64,000 bases of DNA from the NCBI GenBank assembly GCA_936450465.1, contig OW388294.1, positions 68,838,075-68,902,074 on the forward strand, written 5' to 3'. Made by a program: the position numbers and the translations under genes. The notes under the pieces were generated by a model. The model worked only from the letters and a program-made list of their open reading frames with translations. It searched no databases and was not told where the DNA came from. Source of the stretch: Gibbula magus. Lineage: Eukaryota; Mollusca; Gastropoda; Trochida; Trochidae. Shown here one piece after another: positions 1 through 12,918 of the stretch; positions within the stretch are counted from its first letter, which is position 1, and each line of letters opens with the position of its first letter.

Positions 1-316
1 AAGATATACACTGATAGAATGATCACATAGTAAAACATAACGCGTCATAAAACTTATAAACAATTTTCTGTGATGCTGTAGCAAACTTTTCCCCATTCTC
101 AGCGCCAGTAAATGGCTTCAATTCTCATTGTTTTTATTTGTCAACAAATTTGCGCTTGTCTTTATCAAATTGTGAAATATAAATTCATTGAAATAATACC
201 TATATTAATATCTTTTTATTTGATTATTTTAATCATGTATTAGTAGCATAATTGTGTAAACGGGGATGTCCTCTGGAAGTTCGTTTCCACAAAAAATACC
301 CGATACAACCCTCTTT
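1..316 (-). mobile_element. TTAA-flanked MITE, family A (cut by window edge)
   Basis: Reverse-orientation copy of the family seen whole at 11654-12070 and 22019-22448. Read on the minus strand it starts with TTAA (317-320) followed by AAAGAGGGTTGTATCGGG, then the shared GTATTTTTTGTGGAAACG block and the block around GAAGCCATTCAT. Its other end lies left of the window. No coding capacity. Confidence 0.7.
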
Positions 317-769
317 TTAAGGTCACTAGATAACAACTTTGTGAACTATGAACTATTGCGAACATACACAAGGTATTTGAGTATATGCTTACTGCTTACG
401 GTATCCAGAAAACTTTTAAATGACCGAAGAAGAAATGTAGAATTCATACTTCTGCATAATTTACAATATGCAAGTGTCACAAATACAAATGCCTAGGTTA
501 AAATTAAATCACATTCGTGACGTCATCATATTATTCTCTCGCTCACTAATCTTTCAGTATTGTAGATGCACATGACATCAAAAAGCAGTTAGAAATTAGA
601 AATAAGTTGAATGAAGTTTATTGAGTCTATCATCAGGGCAACTCTTCATTGCTTCCAGAGTTTATGCGGTGGCTTATTATTTTCAACTAACTTGTCTATA
701 TCATTTGCTGCAAACACCAAAGAATTTGAACTTTTCAGGCTTTCTCTCTGCAATAATACAAGTACTCAT

Positions 770-815
770 GATGCAAGTGAAACTCTTGAAAGTGAAATTA
801 AACCCTAAGTCACCT
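770..815 (+). repeat. SINE tail fragment
   Basis: A short stretch (AAGTGAAACTCTTGAAAGTG, then AAACCCTAAGTCACCTC) matches the 3' end of the tRNA-derived SINEs at 18101 and 47196. The tRNA head is missing. Confidence 0.5.
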
Positions 816-2022
816 CTCTTAATATATGGACTCACTAATAACTTATATTGACTTGATATGTTTGTATGTATGCTTACGTTGTTTCATTGTTTCTCGTTGT
901 GTATAAAATTAGAAATTGAAGGTATGCTGTATATTTGGTGCATATTATGTTGTATTGTTTTTGTTGAATATTATTTGTTGACTAAGTGTAGATATTTCAC
1001 TCAATGTTTCTAGGACCAGTGAAAATATTGTTGATCTGATTATGCAAATCACGTTATAGTTTCTCCATAATCTAAATCTAGAGCTGAGACCAAAACTGAC
1101 TTAGTAAAATTCTGTTTCTTGATTGCCTAAGATCACTTAGAAACCAATTAAGGTTTCTCCTCTTTGTAATATAAGAAGGGGTGTTTCCGATTTATAAACT
1201 GGCATGCACTGTGATGTTTGATGAATCAAACTCATAGAACACGACTTGAGTATTGACTCACAGTATCAAATTTGCCTTTCTATCAACACAAGCAGTTTGA
1301 TTTTCATTTGAAAAAATTATAATATAATTTGTACGCATATCTATGTATTAAGATACATAAAATTTAATTTATTATGTGTATGTGTGACTCGTTTGGAAAG
1401 GAATCTGCACTACCCATAATGCATGATTGGTCAAAACTCTAGTTGTTCTCATAAAATTGTGGGGTAATTCTTGATTAACTCGGAGTCGATTTAGCCGTTC
1501 TCAACATTTGATAAGCAATCAACACACAAGTCCACAAATCAAACACTGCCATGAATAACAAATGTGTTCATCGCTTTTCATTTTGCTTTCCAACAAAACC
1601 AAAAAAATGAACCACTGTCCTCATTACTTTGGAAACTATTTTATTGAGAAAGATTTAATCTTGATTTTGAAGTCAGCAGATAAAGGGAGAGAACTCTTTG
1701 ATTGAGATTAAATAATTTAAACGTGAAGAAGACACCAACTTCTAGAATGCCTCTCAACAGTTGAATTTAAACATGTTTTGTATAATCAGATATACTCGGA
1801 TACAGGGGAATGGTTGTACAGAATCAAAAGATTGTTGCCTCATTGTATATTTGGGATCGCACTATCTGCAGGAGTTTGTTGTTGAAGATATGTAGTTTAT
1901 TTTCAAGTTGTTGTTGGTTATATTATGTTGTTGTTTCATGTGCAATATTATCATAAGCACTTCTCATACCCACAGGGACTTGTATCGTCATTAGCTGGAA
2001 AACGGATCATCAGTCATTACAA
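816..2022. other. Non-coding AT-rich stretch
   Basis: No reading frame with coding character, no splice-bounded exon and no repeat shared with the rest of the window was seen here. Confidence 0.5.
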
Positions 2023-2026
2023 TTAA

Positions 2027-3073
2027 AGGTATATCCATCGTGTTGTTGTGGGTCACATATGCCAAACATTAAAGATGATGTTAATATTTCGAGAAGAACT
2101 GACTGTTACTGAAAATTGCCATTTTGATGATAGTTGACTCAGTGTACCAACGATATAAAGGTAAAAGTATCCATTTCTGATCGAAACCCGGACAATGCAC
2201 CACGTGTGGCGAGCTTCAATTAGTCAAACGTAATTTTAGAAACTAACAAGAGTCATCAGAAGAGGACATATCCCACCGGTTCCACAAAATTTGTAAAACA
2301 CATCTTTTACAGATACATGTACTTGTGTATCTACTACCGTACTTCAGTTAGTGGGTATTACAGAGTTTCAGGAATGTTAAGGGTTTTAGACTTCTGCTCC
2401 AGAAGCAGTCAAAATCAACAACCAACATCCCTCTCATGTTTCTATGGAAAAAGAAAAAAATAAATTTTTCAGAAAAAATCTGATATGAAAAGGCACCACT
2501 TCAGTCAATGGGTAATACACATGCAAAGTTTCAGGAAGATATGATGAACGGTTTTGGAGCTGTGGTCCGGAAACGAACCTGTCTCTGAACAAAGTCCAAC
2601 TTCAACATGTTTCTATGGAAACGAAAAAAAATAAAATTTTCAGAAATCTGAAAATATCAAAAGGCACCACTTCAGTTGGTGGGTAATACACATGCAAAGT
2701 TTCAGAAAGATATCATGAATGGTTTTCGAGTTCTGCTCCGGAAACGAAATGATTACGGACGGACAGACGGACGGACGGGGCGATGACTATTACATACCGG
2801 TGGGATAAAAACTAAACCAGACAGACAACTTTTTGTTGATAATGTTAAAGAGGTCTAATACCGGTAACTACTGTAAATGGGACATGTAGTTTCGGTTTCT
2901 GTACATGTGTAATGATGTTGCTAAATTTTAATTAGAAATAGAAAATTATGATATATTTGGCTATTATGGATGAATATGCAAGTTGAGTGAAATTATTTGA
3001 ACTGAAATCAGCACATCATATGTTGGCACTGTATCAGCCAAATAAAATTTATGAGAACACAATGGATGCATCT
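2027..3073 (+). mobile_element. TTAA-flanked MITE, family C, interrupted
   Basis: The left end is TTAA (2023-2026) then AGGTATATCCATCGTGTTG. The right end is AACACAATGGATGCATCT then TTAA (3074-3077). The ends are inverted repeats of each other. The uninterrupted copy at 51232-51712 is 481 bp. This one is about 1.05 kb because a second element (2246-2808) sits inside it. Confidence 0.75.
2246..2808 (-). mobile_element. ATCCCACCGGT-ended repeat, family F
   Basis: The ends are ATCCCACCGGT (near 2270) and ACCGGTGGGATA (2796-2807), with a GACGGACGGAC-type stretch just inside the right end. The interior has about two copies of the ~171-bp unit that is expanded at 52755-54046 in the opposite orientation. 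It interrupts family C after the block GTCAAACGTAATTTTAGAAA. Confidence 0.65.
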
Positions 3074-3077
3074 TTAA

Positions 3078-4261
3078 GAAAGAAACAAGTCCCTGTGCAG
3101 AGTGATTGATGTTGTCTGTTTCTAGTTGCTCCTGTGTAACTTGAATAAATCTTGACACAATAGAAAACTTCTGTCTGAAAGTTCATAATTTTTCAATGTG
3201 TTGTCGTGTTGTTAATGACTCTTTTGAGCAATACGCTTGTAATGATTGTCATTCTAGAAATTGTTTATTTTCAATAAATGAAAACAATTTTGTTTAAAAT
3301 CGGAGGTGCTTGACATTAAAGGGACATCGGTAAAAGGAAATTATGAATGATTTTTAGACAATTTTCTTTAAGTTCAGATCAGGTTCTATTTAATAGAAAG
3401 AGTATGATGATAATTTTGAAGTATTGACAAATTTTGAAAAATATTATCAGCCTACAGTTTCTATGCACATTTATTGTGTATATATCCTTAATAAAAGATC
3501 TACTCATTATTTATGCTTGTTTATTTTGTAATGTTTCAAAGTCTTATCTGAGGTCCTCAAAACCTATTTTGGACTTCTTCCTAAAAACCCTTGTAAGCTG
3601 AAATATTTTAAAATGATTGTACATTTGGTGACTCACAATTGGATATTCAGACACTGCAAAAACCCTAACCTTGAAATGAAAATCCAGGTCACTAAAATCT
3701 GAAAGAACATTCCTCTCACTATGGTGAACCTACATGCAAATAGTACTTGAGGCGTGCCAATTCATACAGACGGTGCCGAATACTGTATCCACTGCTCAAA
3801 TGCACAGCTGGGATAAAACAACTCAACCAGGTAAAGATTTTGCCGTTTTATTTTTTAGTCTGTGGTCCTTCTCAGGGACTAAAGGCCTACTCATTTCGAT
3901 TACCATCCATCACATGTCTGAAGTGGAAGGAGAGGCTCCGAATAGTGTTTTTTGCGTGCGGCTTGCACCACCTATTTCATGGAAACAAGAACAGTGTTTG
4001 GAGCTACTCCTTTCACATTTAGCGAATGTTCAGAACAAACTTCAATAATCGAAAGTAGCAGGCACTGAATCTACAATTTATTATTCCAATACATAAGATT
4101 TCCAATCTCGGGGAGAAGTTGAAAACGTGGCCCCAAGCCCATCGGACCTTTCAGGCTAATTAACTGAAACTGTATTCATCTGTAGAGGCAGTGACAGAAC
4201 ACTTGATAGTATCCCCTATCTTTAAAAACCTGGTCAGCCGAATTATGTCCTCCTCATAAAG
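3078..4261. other. Intergenic; one doubtful open frame
   Basis: Mostly AT-rich. A 104-codon frame at 3734-4048 (+) overlaps another open frame and is slightly richer in GC than its surroundings. It may be a decayed coding fragment, but no family is recognised and no start context or splice model supports it. Confidence 0.3.
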
Positions 4262-4565
4262 ATGAGTGAGTTGGTGTTAAATGCCGCTTTCAAGAGTATT
4301 TCACTTATATCACGGCTGCTAGTGATAAAGTATTATGGCAGGGAGAAAGCCTGCATCGCCATGTGGCTATGCTTTGCAGTGAAACATGCGAGCATAGGCT
4401 GGAACTAGCGAACCATGGGTGGTACTACGCTGAAATCAGTGTAGCATTGCACCCAAACCTTACTGCGTGTAGAACAGTTCTCTCAAAGTTGCTGTGCCTC
4501 TGGCGGGATTCAAACCACGGACCTCTTGATCCGAAGCCGAATGCGCTATCCTCCCCCTCCCCAAG
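4262..4565 (-). repeat. tRNA-derived SINE, near full length
   Basis: On the minus strand the order is a tRNA-like head with a box-B-like GGTTTGAATCCCGCCAG, then GCACAGCAACTTTGAG, the block around CCATGGTTCGCTAGTTCCAG, and the tail CTTGAAAGCGGCATTTAACA. It has the same order as the copies at 18101-18410 and 47196-47507, with mild divergence. Confidence 0.8.
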
Positions 4566-5388
4566 ATAAAAGATAAATACTAGTATTATGACAAGTCTTT
4601 ATTATTGTAATAATCAACAACAGTTCATTTGAGCAGAAAAGTTATTACAAATAGGTGGAAATAACATTTAACAAAGACATTATTTTCAGTTTAACGATTC
4701 AATTTCTGATACAAATTGTAATTGTGTTAAGAATTCAATTATGTTACAAGAACATCACACAAATCCACCACCAGTCTTTCAATTCTGAAAAGTTTTAGAT
4801 GTTCATAGAACATGTTCACTTTTAAAAGAAAACAATTATTCACACTCGTCGTTCATTATAACTGATACATTGACAAAATACATGTTCATGACAATCAGAA
4901 TGTTATTTGTATTACAATTATGATGAAAATATTAACTTAATATTTTGTTATAATAAAATAACAGATTCTTCACTTGCTAAATTCAACATTTATAAACTGA
5001 TAATTTAACTAATTCCACACAATTCTGAGTGGTCAATTAATAGGAACCAACTCCTTTCACAGAAGACAGACAAACTTGGCTATATCCACAGCCTTTAGGA
5101 AGAATTTTGTAGGAGTATCTGGCATTAAATATTGAACAAATGAGTAAACTCATTCTGGACCAGAAATCATATATTCAGTTTGTTTTCATTGACCTTTAGG
5201 CATGTATCAAGCAATTCTTCCTTCTTGATTTCTCTATAGAAAGTTTCTTGGATCTAAGTCAACATTGTTTCCCATAAAACAAGAAAAATAAACAAATTCC
5301 ATATTAGTATATGCACATCTTCACTATTTGCTTGATTTATAAAATACCGGTATACAAATTCTTATGAAAATATAATGAATAGGTTTTC
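4566..5388. other. Non-coding stretch
   Basis: Very AT-rich, with no exon or repeat structure recognised. It lies downstream of LRRC59 and could contain part of its 3' UTR, but no TTTATT (minus-strand AATAAA) was found close to the stop codon. Confidence 0.35.
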
Positions 5389-5546
5389 AGTGTTGTTCCT
5401 AGGTGATCTGCTGAGGGGGTCACTTTGGCGAATTTTGAACAAGTGGGACCCTTTGAAATGGTAAATGTCTCCATCTCCAAATTTTAAGGGACACCTAGCC
5501 AAAAAGGTGGGCAAATGTCCGTAGGACCCCCTCTAGGAACAACACT
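5389..5546. mobile_element. Short hairpin MITE, 158 bp
   Basis: Perfect 14-bp terminal inverted repeats, AGTGTTGTTCCTAG at the left and CTAGGAACAACACT at the right, with further pairing inside (GAGGGGGTC with GACCCCCTC). Flanks share GGTTTT (AGGTTTTC / CGGTTTTA), a possible 8-bp imperfect target duplication as in hAT elements. No coding capacity. Confidence 0.65.
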
Positions 5547-5839
5547 CGGTTTTAGTATTACCTCGGAAACAAAAAGCATGGACACAGAGCTTGCCTATAC
5601 AAGAAATTTCTATATTGGCAGGTTTACGATAAATGTCCAGATAATTATTACAAATCATCCTGAGATTGTTACTAGTGGTTAATACAACCAAATGAAAGAG
5701 GTTATTTGTTGACAAAGGTAATTTATGCTTCAATGCGTTAACACAATTGTCATTGCTAGCAACGAAAGACGTGATGGGTTGCCATTTTAATTCAATTCTG
5801 AACATGTATGAAGCAAGAAAATTGTGAATGATTTTCCAC

Positions 5840-6183
5840 GCCTAACCGTCTGGTAACAGCCCGTAGACTCCCGTGTTCTGACGCAATTATAAACCAATCA
5901 ACAAAAGCTTTCGGTGTGAGAAGCTAGGGGCAGATAACTCCAAACAGCTATCCTTTTGTCTGTTCCGAATGCTTTCAAAACAGCGACCGTTTAAAAACTA
6001 TGATGCGATTGGTCAGCTATTTGACTGGGCTTTGGCTGCGCTAAACTGGTTCAGAACACACGCCTATACAGGATGTTCTCAGACCGCGTGGCCAGGAATC
6101 TACAGAACCTGTTCGTATCCCGGTAGATGTATTATTTTGCAAATTTTATTCCTCGCAACAAGGTCGATTTTAATCAGACTGCA
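5840..6183 (+). mobile_element. Inverted-repeat MITE, family E, 5' incomplete
   Basis: Shares the AGAAGCTAGGGGCAGATAAC block, the GCGCTAAACTGGTTCAGAAC block and the end GGTCGATTTTAATCAGACTG with copies at 19747-20201 and 47540-47949. The left terminal repeat is not visible. Confidence 0.6.
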
Positions 6184-6598
6184 TGACGTCAAAGACTGAA
6201 TATGGGAAGTCTTGCAGAAACAATGGTTGCTAGGCTAATTTGATCCGTGCACGTATCAAAAATATTAACTCGGTTATTTTCAACCATATTGGTAATAAAC
6301 ATATTACATTATATGATATTGCACATGGTTCTATAGTTGACAGTTATTTTGTTAATAGCTTTGTAAAGGGATGACACTCACTCAAAGTAAAATTCTGTAA
6401 TAGAGGGACGACAATTAGACCAATTAAGTACCCCTGTTATACAGGATTTTCATCTCTCCTAACAAACAATAATTAATGTTGTTTTATGTACCGGTATTCA
6501 TAATATCAAAACAATTGGCAGGTTTTGGTAAAAACAAATTAATAAAACAATGTTAAGACATTGAACGGCACATTTGGTGACTAAAACATTCATTCTGT

Positions 6599-9500
6599 CT
6601 ATTGTTTGCCATTTTTCTTTTTCGTATTTTTCTTCGAAGAATCCCCAGCATTTTGTCCAAACTGCTTTTCGATGAAATCGTCCACTATAACTTTAGTTTC
6701 GTGATATTTTGAGACTGTAAAATATCTCGCCGGCTGATAGTATTCTTTACAGAGTTTGTGAGGCTTGTTTGATGTGCACTGATAGTGAGCTCCGAACCCA
6801 ACTGCCAACACAAGCATGAGCAGCGTGAAGAACCAGAAACAACAGCCTCCAAAACATGACTTGGACCCTGGAACGGAGATAAACAACAGATCATCAAATA
6901 ACAGTTAGAAATTCTTGAAAATATCATCATGAATGTTTTGGAACAGTACAGAACCAGTATTGAACTCTCATGTTTGGCCTTCACTCTTCTATACTAAATT
7001 TTACAATTCTTAGTTTCGAAAATAAGGACCCTTTGGCTTAAACTTATTCCAGGATATATATCCTCTGCTCAAGAGAAAAAGGGGAAGATAAATCATTTAG
7101 AGTCAAGATTTTGTATACACTATGTTGATTACAGGGAGAATGCCGGCAACACCTTTGTACTTTACAATAGAGTGAAATCTAAGAGCATTGACTGGAACCA
7201 TGGGTGATACTGCAGTGAATTGTAATCTACAATTGGAGTGAAACCTGTGAGCATTGGCTGTAACAGTGAACTATGGGGATACTGCATTTCTCCAGTGCAG
7301 ATTACAGATCCAAAGTCTTGAAGGAAAATGAAGACCGTTTCTTAAACTAAGTCAATGAGTACTACTGTACATGATAATGCCCCTTGATGGTTTATAAGAG
7401 ATGTTGACCGAGGAAAAGTTACTATACAAACACTTACTCTTCACGTGTTCTGTTTTTCTGGACGGCCCATTGCAAATTTCAGCTTCATCTGGAAAATAAG
7501 ATCTCATGATAAAACTAATTTATTATAGCATCTCACAACTTTTATGTTCACATTTTATCTGACAGCAAAATCTGCTCCCAACTTAAAACTCAAGTTGCTC
7601 ACTCCCATAATGTTTTGACTGTAAATACACTGTTATTTACAAAACCTAAGACATCTCTTAAGTTTATTTATGTCATCTTGTCTTGTCGATACATTCCTTG
7701 TACCATGGACACTTGTATCTAGTGATTACCTGCCAACTTTAGAAACATATGGATAACAGTGTATGAAACTCAGAATTGTTACCAGTCAAAAACTACGATT
7801 TTGAAAATTTTAATGGTAAAATAAAGCAAAAGTTACCAGCTAAAACCAAAAGTAACCAGGTTACAGTCTGACAGGTCTAATTTCATACACTGAAATAATT
7901 GAGGTTTAGTCTTACCAGAGTGTTCAGTGTGATCGTCTACTTCTTCTTTCACACCAAGGTCATGTTTAGCTTGAGACTGTTGCTGTTTTCTTCTTTCCTT
8001 CTCAGCTTTCTTTTCTGCTTTCTTCTTCTGTCGTTCTTCCTCTTCTTTCCTTTTTGCAGCAGCTTCTCGTTCTAAAATATTATCAGAACATTTCAACAAT
8101 TACCACAAAATGACACCTATTCTTAACTTTTCGACATGCGAAAGGGTACAAAAGAACTAAAAGATTAAAAAGGTTACCATTAGTGTAGGAACATTTTATC
8201 ATTTATAATTATAGACAGGAAACCACAATAAGGCAAGTACTGTCAACCTTTTTTTACCACATTTAGAGGGGAGTTGGAGCCTAATCCTGCTTTCAAGAGT
8301 ATTTCACTTACATCAAGGCAGAGACAAACAAGCCAAATTTTACTGACCTCTTGCTTCCAGCAACTGTTTTTGTTTCCTTCGCTCAGCATCCGATGCAACT
8401 TGCTTCATGTAGAGCAGAACCTGGGACAGAGAATTTATGAAAATCGAAATATTTAGATGTTTAGAAGACTTACCTTACCTTACCTTAAGCTAGTGAATAT
8501 TCCCTATGCTTACGTGTAAAGATTGAAACGTGTTGGCGGAAAAACCATGAATGAGAAAATACGTGGCATGATAGAAATTGTGTATCAAACTGTCACGTGA
8601 TGCGACAACCGAAAATAGTTTAATTGATCGCAGTCATCAGAAATGTTGATTATATGCACTAGCTAAAGTAAGTTTAAAAACTTAATTAAGTTTCATGTAA
8701 TGTGACAACTCCACTGTCCAAAAATCTCAGACCGTAACTACTTCTGTAGAAAATCAATGCCTTTATTGCACACTTTAACACAAAGGTTATTTGTCATGTG
8801 AACCTATTGCTGCATTATTATATACTACTTACGCAATTACTTATACTTCGTATATATATATATTGGATAAATTCTAAATTTGGACATTCATTGTCACTTG
8901 CATCATTTTTCATACACTTGACCATAAAAGAGTTTAAAAAGACCCAAATTAATTTACAGAATATTAGGTAGGGGTTATCAGGGGTTAGTAAATTATTCAA
9001 CCAAAATAGAAAGTTTACTGTATTCGAACAACCGCCAATCATATTTTGGAACCCCAATAAACCCTAATCTAACCATGTACCACTGAGGCACATGAAAGCT
9101 GAGGGCATTTAATGCTTTTACTTCTGGAATTCTGAAGGCACAAACTACATAAGCATTTGACGTGGATTTCATGTTTGAAATTATTGACTGGCTACTTAAA
9201 GATCTAATGAAATGCATTTTTCTCAAAAATGACAGATCATTACCTCTACATATATTGTATATCGGAATAAATTGATCATAAAATCGAGACAATATACATT
9301 TGCAATTGATTATCAAGACGATTTTAATTCACCCATTTTAACACTTCCGCAATTAGTGGGGGGATTCATTTTGAAAATGCTCACAGAGGCGTGACTGTGA
9401 TAAGCGACAGACGGGGCCGGCTAGACAGCTACTCTGTCGAGCCTCGTTAATTAATTAATGATGATTATCACTGCCGCAAAATGAATTTATGAGGTGTATT

Positions 9501-12500
9501 ACATCACCAAAAAGACATGTTTATGCAATAATTGTGTAATTGTCATCTACGGAATTACCTAGTTGGATATCTAAACATTCGATATATGGGAAATTTAAGT
9601 TGGTTTATTGAAGATTTCTTTGTGAAATTAATAATCGACATGTTGTGAAATAACGTTGAATTATGACTATCGCCGATAATGAGATAACTCCAGTGACGTC
9701 ACAGAAGTCATCCCATCAGGGGCCACAGTGACATCCCCGCAGACTTTCATTCTGGTAACCGGGGCTAAATTAGGCGTTTTTTTAAAAAGCTCTATATAAG
9801 TTCAGAAATTTAAAAACGAGCAATTGTCAAATTGACATCCCATTTAATGAATCCAATTTTGACCATATGTCATTACATCTATCCTTTAAAGCTCATTTTA
9901 TAGTCTAATCACTAGGTAACAGTGTCATATCAAAGTACAGTAATGCATACACTTTTTAACTGGCTTCTTTCTACAAACGACCATATCCCATAATGAACTT
10001 GAATCTTACATTTTTTGCACACTTCCGACACTGTGCTTCATCAAGGCAGTCTCCAGCCGCTACTTTCAGTCCTGCGTCAAGAGGATTGTCCTTCAAATCC
10101 AGCCACTTTAGCTTCTGAAGATGACAGAAGCTGAACGGAAGCTTCTCCAACTGGTTGCCAAGGAGATCGAGATGTTGCAGGTTCACCAGACTACCGAACT
10201 TGGTGGGTAGTGATGACAGATGGTTCTTGCTCAAATCAATCTTGACTATGTGTGTTAGGTTGCAAAAGCCATCCTGTTGAGATACAGTATTATACATTTA
10301 TATTGACTAATTATTCAAAGATTCTAAATGATTTGATTGATGCATGTTATTGTGAATTACATCACATCATGTTTATTGTAATAAATAATTTAGCCTAAGC
10401 CAAGGCCAAAAATATGCCCATCCTAGGTTTGGCAACATCATCTACCCAAAATCATATGATGGGTTTATATTTGACTTTAGCCTAAGTCAGACTTTGTATC
10501 TGTCATGACATCATTGACAATTATAAAAATAAATATGAAGAACCTGATACATAATTACATTGTTCTATAAAAAGGAAAATAACCGTTAATGTGAGAACAG
10601 AACTCAATCAAAAATATAACACTTATTAAAAGAAATGTTCCTTAAACTGAGCATATAAGAAATATGTTTTAAAAGAACTCACTGGCAAGGATGTTAACAC
10701 ATTACAAGACAAATCCAGATGTGTTGCTTTTGGTATTGCACTCTGCAAAAGAAATAGCACAGTGACAATAAATTCAACATTATCAGAAAATCACAAATTT
10801 CTATGCAAGAGTCATTTCAAAACCGACTCAAGAGGCTACATAGTTGAACTTGGGACACTTTGTTCTAACATATTTTAAAAGAGTCACCCAATCTTTAGTT
10901 CACTTTAAGTTAAATAATGTGTAATATTTTATCAAATTAGCTCAAAGTAACTATCAATTAATCAAAATCAGCAAACGCATAGCTTCAGTATTTCGTAAGT
11001 TTGTTGAAAATATAAATTTGTTAAATTCAAAAATAATATCCTTGCATTGATAAATTTTTTTATCTAGAGCATGAAAGTTCCATTTTGTTTGATTTCATTA
11101 CGTGAAATGAAAAATTCAGTAAGTTTTCAAATTATAATTCTTTTTAATACTATACATGTCTTGATAGAATATTTACAAAGTAACAAGTAATTTATCATTA
11201 AAATAATCAACAATGTCTTATTGTGCCGTAGCAAAGCTCACCACACTTGTAGCGCAGATGAATGGCTTCACTTCTCACTGTTTTTATTGTGTGCTCGCCT
11301 TTATCAAATTTTTAAATATAATGTCATGTACAACAATAATACCCTTGGATCTGGATTATACATTAACTGTCTATAAGTATGTATTAATAACGTTTTTATG
11401 TGGAATGTCCCCGCAATTTTTTTTTCAATAGATAGAATTCTCTTGAAGCATATGTGAAAAAAATTAAAGATTGAATTTGAAGGTTTACTAAAAACTTCAT
11501 ACTTGAAACCAACACATTACTCAAAACAAAAGTACTGGTCACTGGGGATGAAATAATGATCCAACATAGAGAGTCCATTAATGAAACACAAGACTACCGG
11601 AAATTGTGTTAGTGATTTTAGCTGTGAATTATTTTTTCATTTAAGTTACTTAAAAGGAGGGTTCTATCGGGGTATTTTTTGTGGAAACAAAATTCGGGAG
11701 GATAATCCTGTTTACACATATATGTTATTAATACATGATTAAAACACAGTGAAATTAAAAGCACAGTGAAATTAAAAGATACTAATGAAGGTAACATTTT
11801 GATGACTTTATATTTCACAACTTGATAAACACAATAAAAAAAATAAAACAATGAGAACTGAAGCCATTCATCTGTGCTGCGAGTCAGGAAAACTTTGCTA
11901 CAGCATAACAGCAACTTGTTTATTAGTTTTATTACATGTTATGTGTTACTATGTGAATACTCTATCAGTGTATGTCTTTAGTTATCAAAAAGTTGCAAAA
12001 TTGGGCACAATAAAGTGTGTTTTCCTTTCACGTAATGCAAAATATCCAATATGGCGACAGAACCCTACCTTTAACTTTAGCATATTTTTAAAAATGCTCT
12101 TAAGACCATACATTGCATAATGCATTGAAATACTTTTTATTAAAAGATTTTTTTTTGCTTTCACAATCAAATATTTCACAGTGAAGTATTCCACAGCCTA
12201 ATCATTTTAAGTTGTTCTACTAAAATAATTTAGTTTCATTTCATAATGAAACATAAATAAATTATTAATTAACAGAGACCATAAATATATAGGTGTATGG
12301 TAAGTAATCAACAATTTAAATGCAAAATAAAACTAAAAGATGCACCATAATTTAAACAAATTTGTTGTTTTTAAAATAAGAAGCCATCCTGGCTTTTTTA
12401 GTTACGAAATAAAAAAAATTAAAAAATCGAGTGATGACTGACAGATCTTTTACTGTAGACCGAATACTTACCAATTCTTTTACAGGTACAACTGACAAGT

Positions 12501-12561
12501 TGTTCAGGCTAAGGTCAAGCTCGTTGCCATCAAGGTTGTCTTTTATATTATCTTTCGGCAT
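6599..12561 (-). CDS. LRRC59: Leucine-rich repeat-containing protein 59
   Basis: Seven coding exons on the minus strand: 12561-12472, 10742-10683, 10273-10010, 8420-8348, 8071-7916, 7488-7438, 6867-6599. All have AG/GT borders and all join in phase to 963 nt, 320 aa (human about 307). The N-terminus [20 protein letters not shown] is diagnostic. Residues ~14-130 carry the leucine-rich repeats (for example [16 protein letters not shown] and [12 protein letters not shown], then GDCLDE.QC). Residues ~150-205 are a charged K/E/Q-rich coiled coil. About residues 237-258 form one membrane span ([19 protein letters not shown]), followed by a ~60-residue tail ending in a lysine-rich run. In vertebrates LRRC59 is a single-pass ER protein linked to translation and nuclear import of cargo such as FGF1. 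The start codon follows from homology and is the first ATG of the exon. Introns hold family A MITEs and SINE pieces. Divergent with PAM16. Confidence 0.96.
7135..7310 (-). repeat. Degenerate SINE pieces in LRRC59 intron 6
   Basis: Two diverged copies of the SINE middle block on the minus strand (around ACCCATGGTTCCAGTCAATG and the block GAGCATTGGCTG read on plus), without head or tail. They lie between the last two LRRC59 coding exons. Confidence 0.4.
8272..8325 (-). repeat. SINE tail fragment in LRRC59 intron 4 border
   Basis: Read on minus: CTTGATGTAAGTGAAATACT, then CTTGAAAGCAGGATTAGGC, the 3' end of the SINE family. It lies about 20 bp beyond the donor of exon 4 (8348). Confidence 0.5.
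11213..11420 (-). mobile_element. Family A MITE, partial, reverse copy
   Basis: Contains the GTAGCAAAG...GAATGGCTTCA...TTTATCAAATT order seen in reverse at 1-316, but without an intact terminal repeat. It lies in LRRC59 intron 1, inverted relative to the complete copy 230 bp away. Confidence 0.6.
11654..12070 (+). mobile_element. TTAA-flanked MITE, family A, complete
   Basis: Flanked by TTAA at 11650-11653 and 12071-12074. The left end AAGGAGGGTTCTATCGG pairs with the right end CGACAGAACCCTACCT. 417 bp, no coding capacity. A TTAA target duplication is the hallmark of the piggyBac superfamily, so this is probably a piggyBac-mobilised non-autonomous element. It lies in LRRC59 intron 1. Confidence 0.75.
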
Positions 12562-12918
12562 TGTCGATATTTTACCACACTGCCAAAACGTCCCGGCTTG
12601 ATGAACTCTTGCAGAATGAACGTGTGACACGCCGAAACCGGAAGTCGTAAGATGTGACAAGGATCGGACCCAATAATCAGGCTCTTCAAAATTCATATTT
12701 AGTCCAATTTTGTTTCTATTATGATTTTAAACTTCCACAAACTGATGACCAATGATGAGACGCAGGGAAAAGTTTGATTTTTACTATTTTGTTGTGTTAA
12801 ATTCTAAACTCCTAACCACAACGAAGTTTGCGAATCCTAGTTTCTGCTGAACTACATTAGCGAACTTCCTGTGTGAGAAGGACATGTGCAAGGACTTTAC
12901 ATAATTGCAACAGATAAA
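12562..12918. promoter_or_regulatory. Divergent LRRC59/PAM16 promoter region
   Basis: 357 bp separate the LRRC59 start codon (minus) from the PAM16 start codon (plus), so both transcription starts and 5' UTRs must lie here or overlap it. Two ETS-type motifs are visible: ACCGGAAGT (ending 12645) and ACTTCCTG (about 12863-12870, reverse orientation). ETS/GABP sites are typical of TATA-less bidirectional promoters of housekeeping and mitochondrial genes. No clear TATA box was seen. The shared-promoter role is inferred from layout. Confidence 0.6.

Noticed and set aside
3734..4048. 104-codon ORF
   Set aside because: No recognisable family; an internal intron-like GTAAAG...TTTTAG stretch and a rival overlapping frame leave no single credible product. 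Noted as a possible decayed fragment only.
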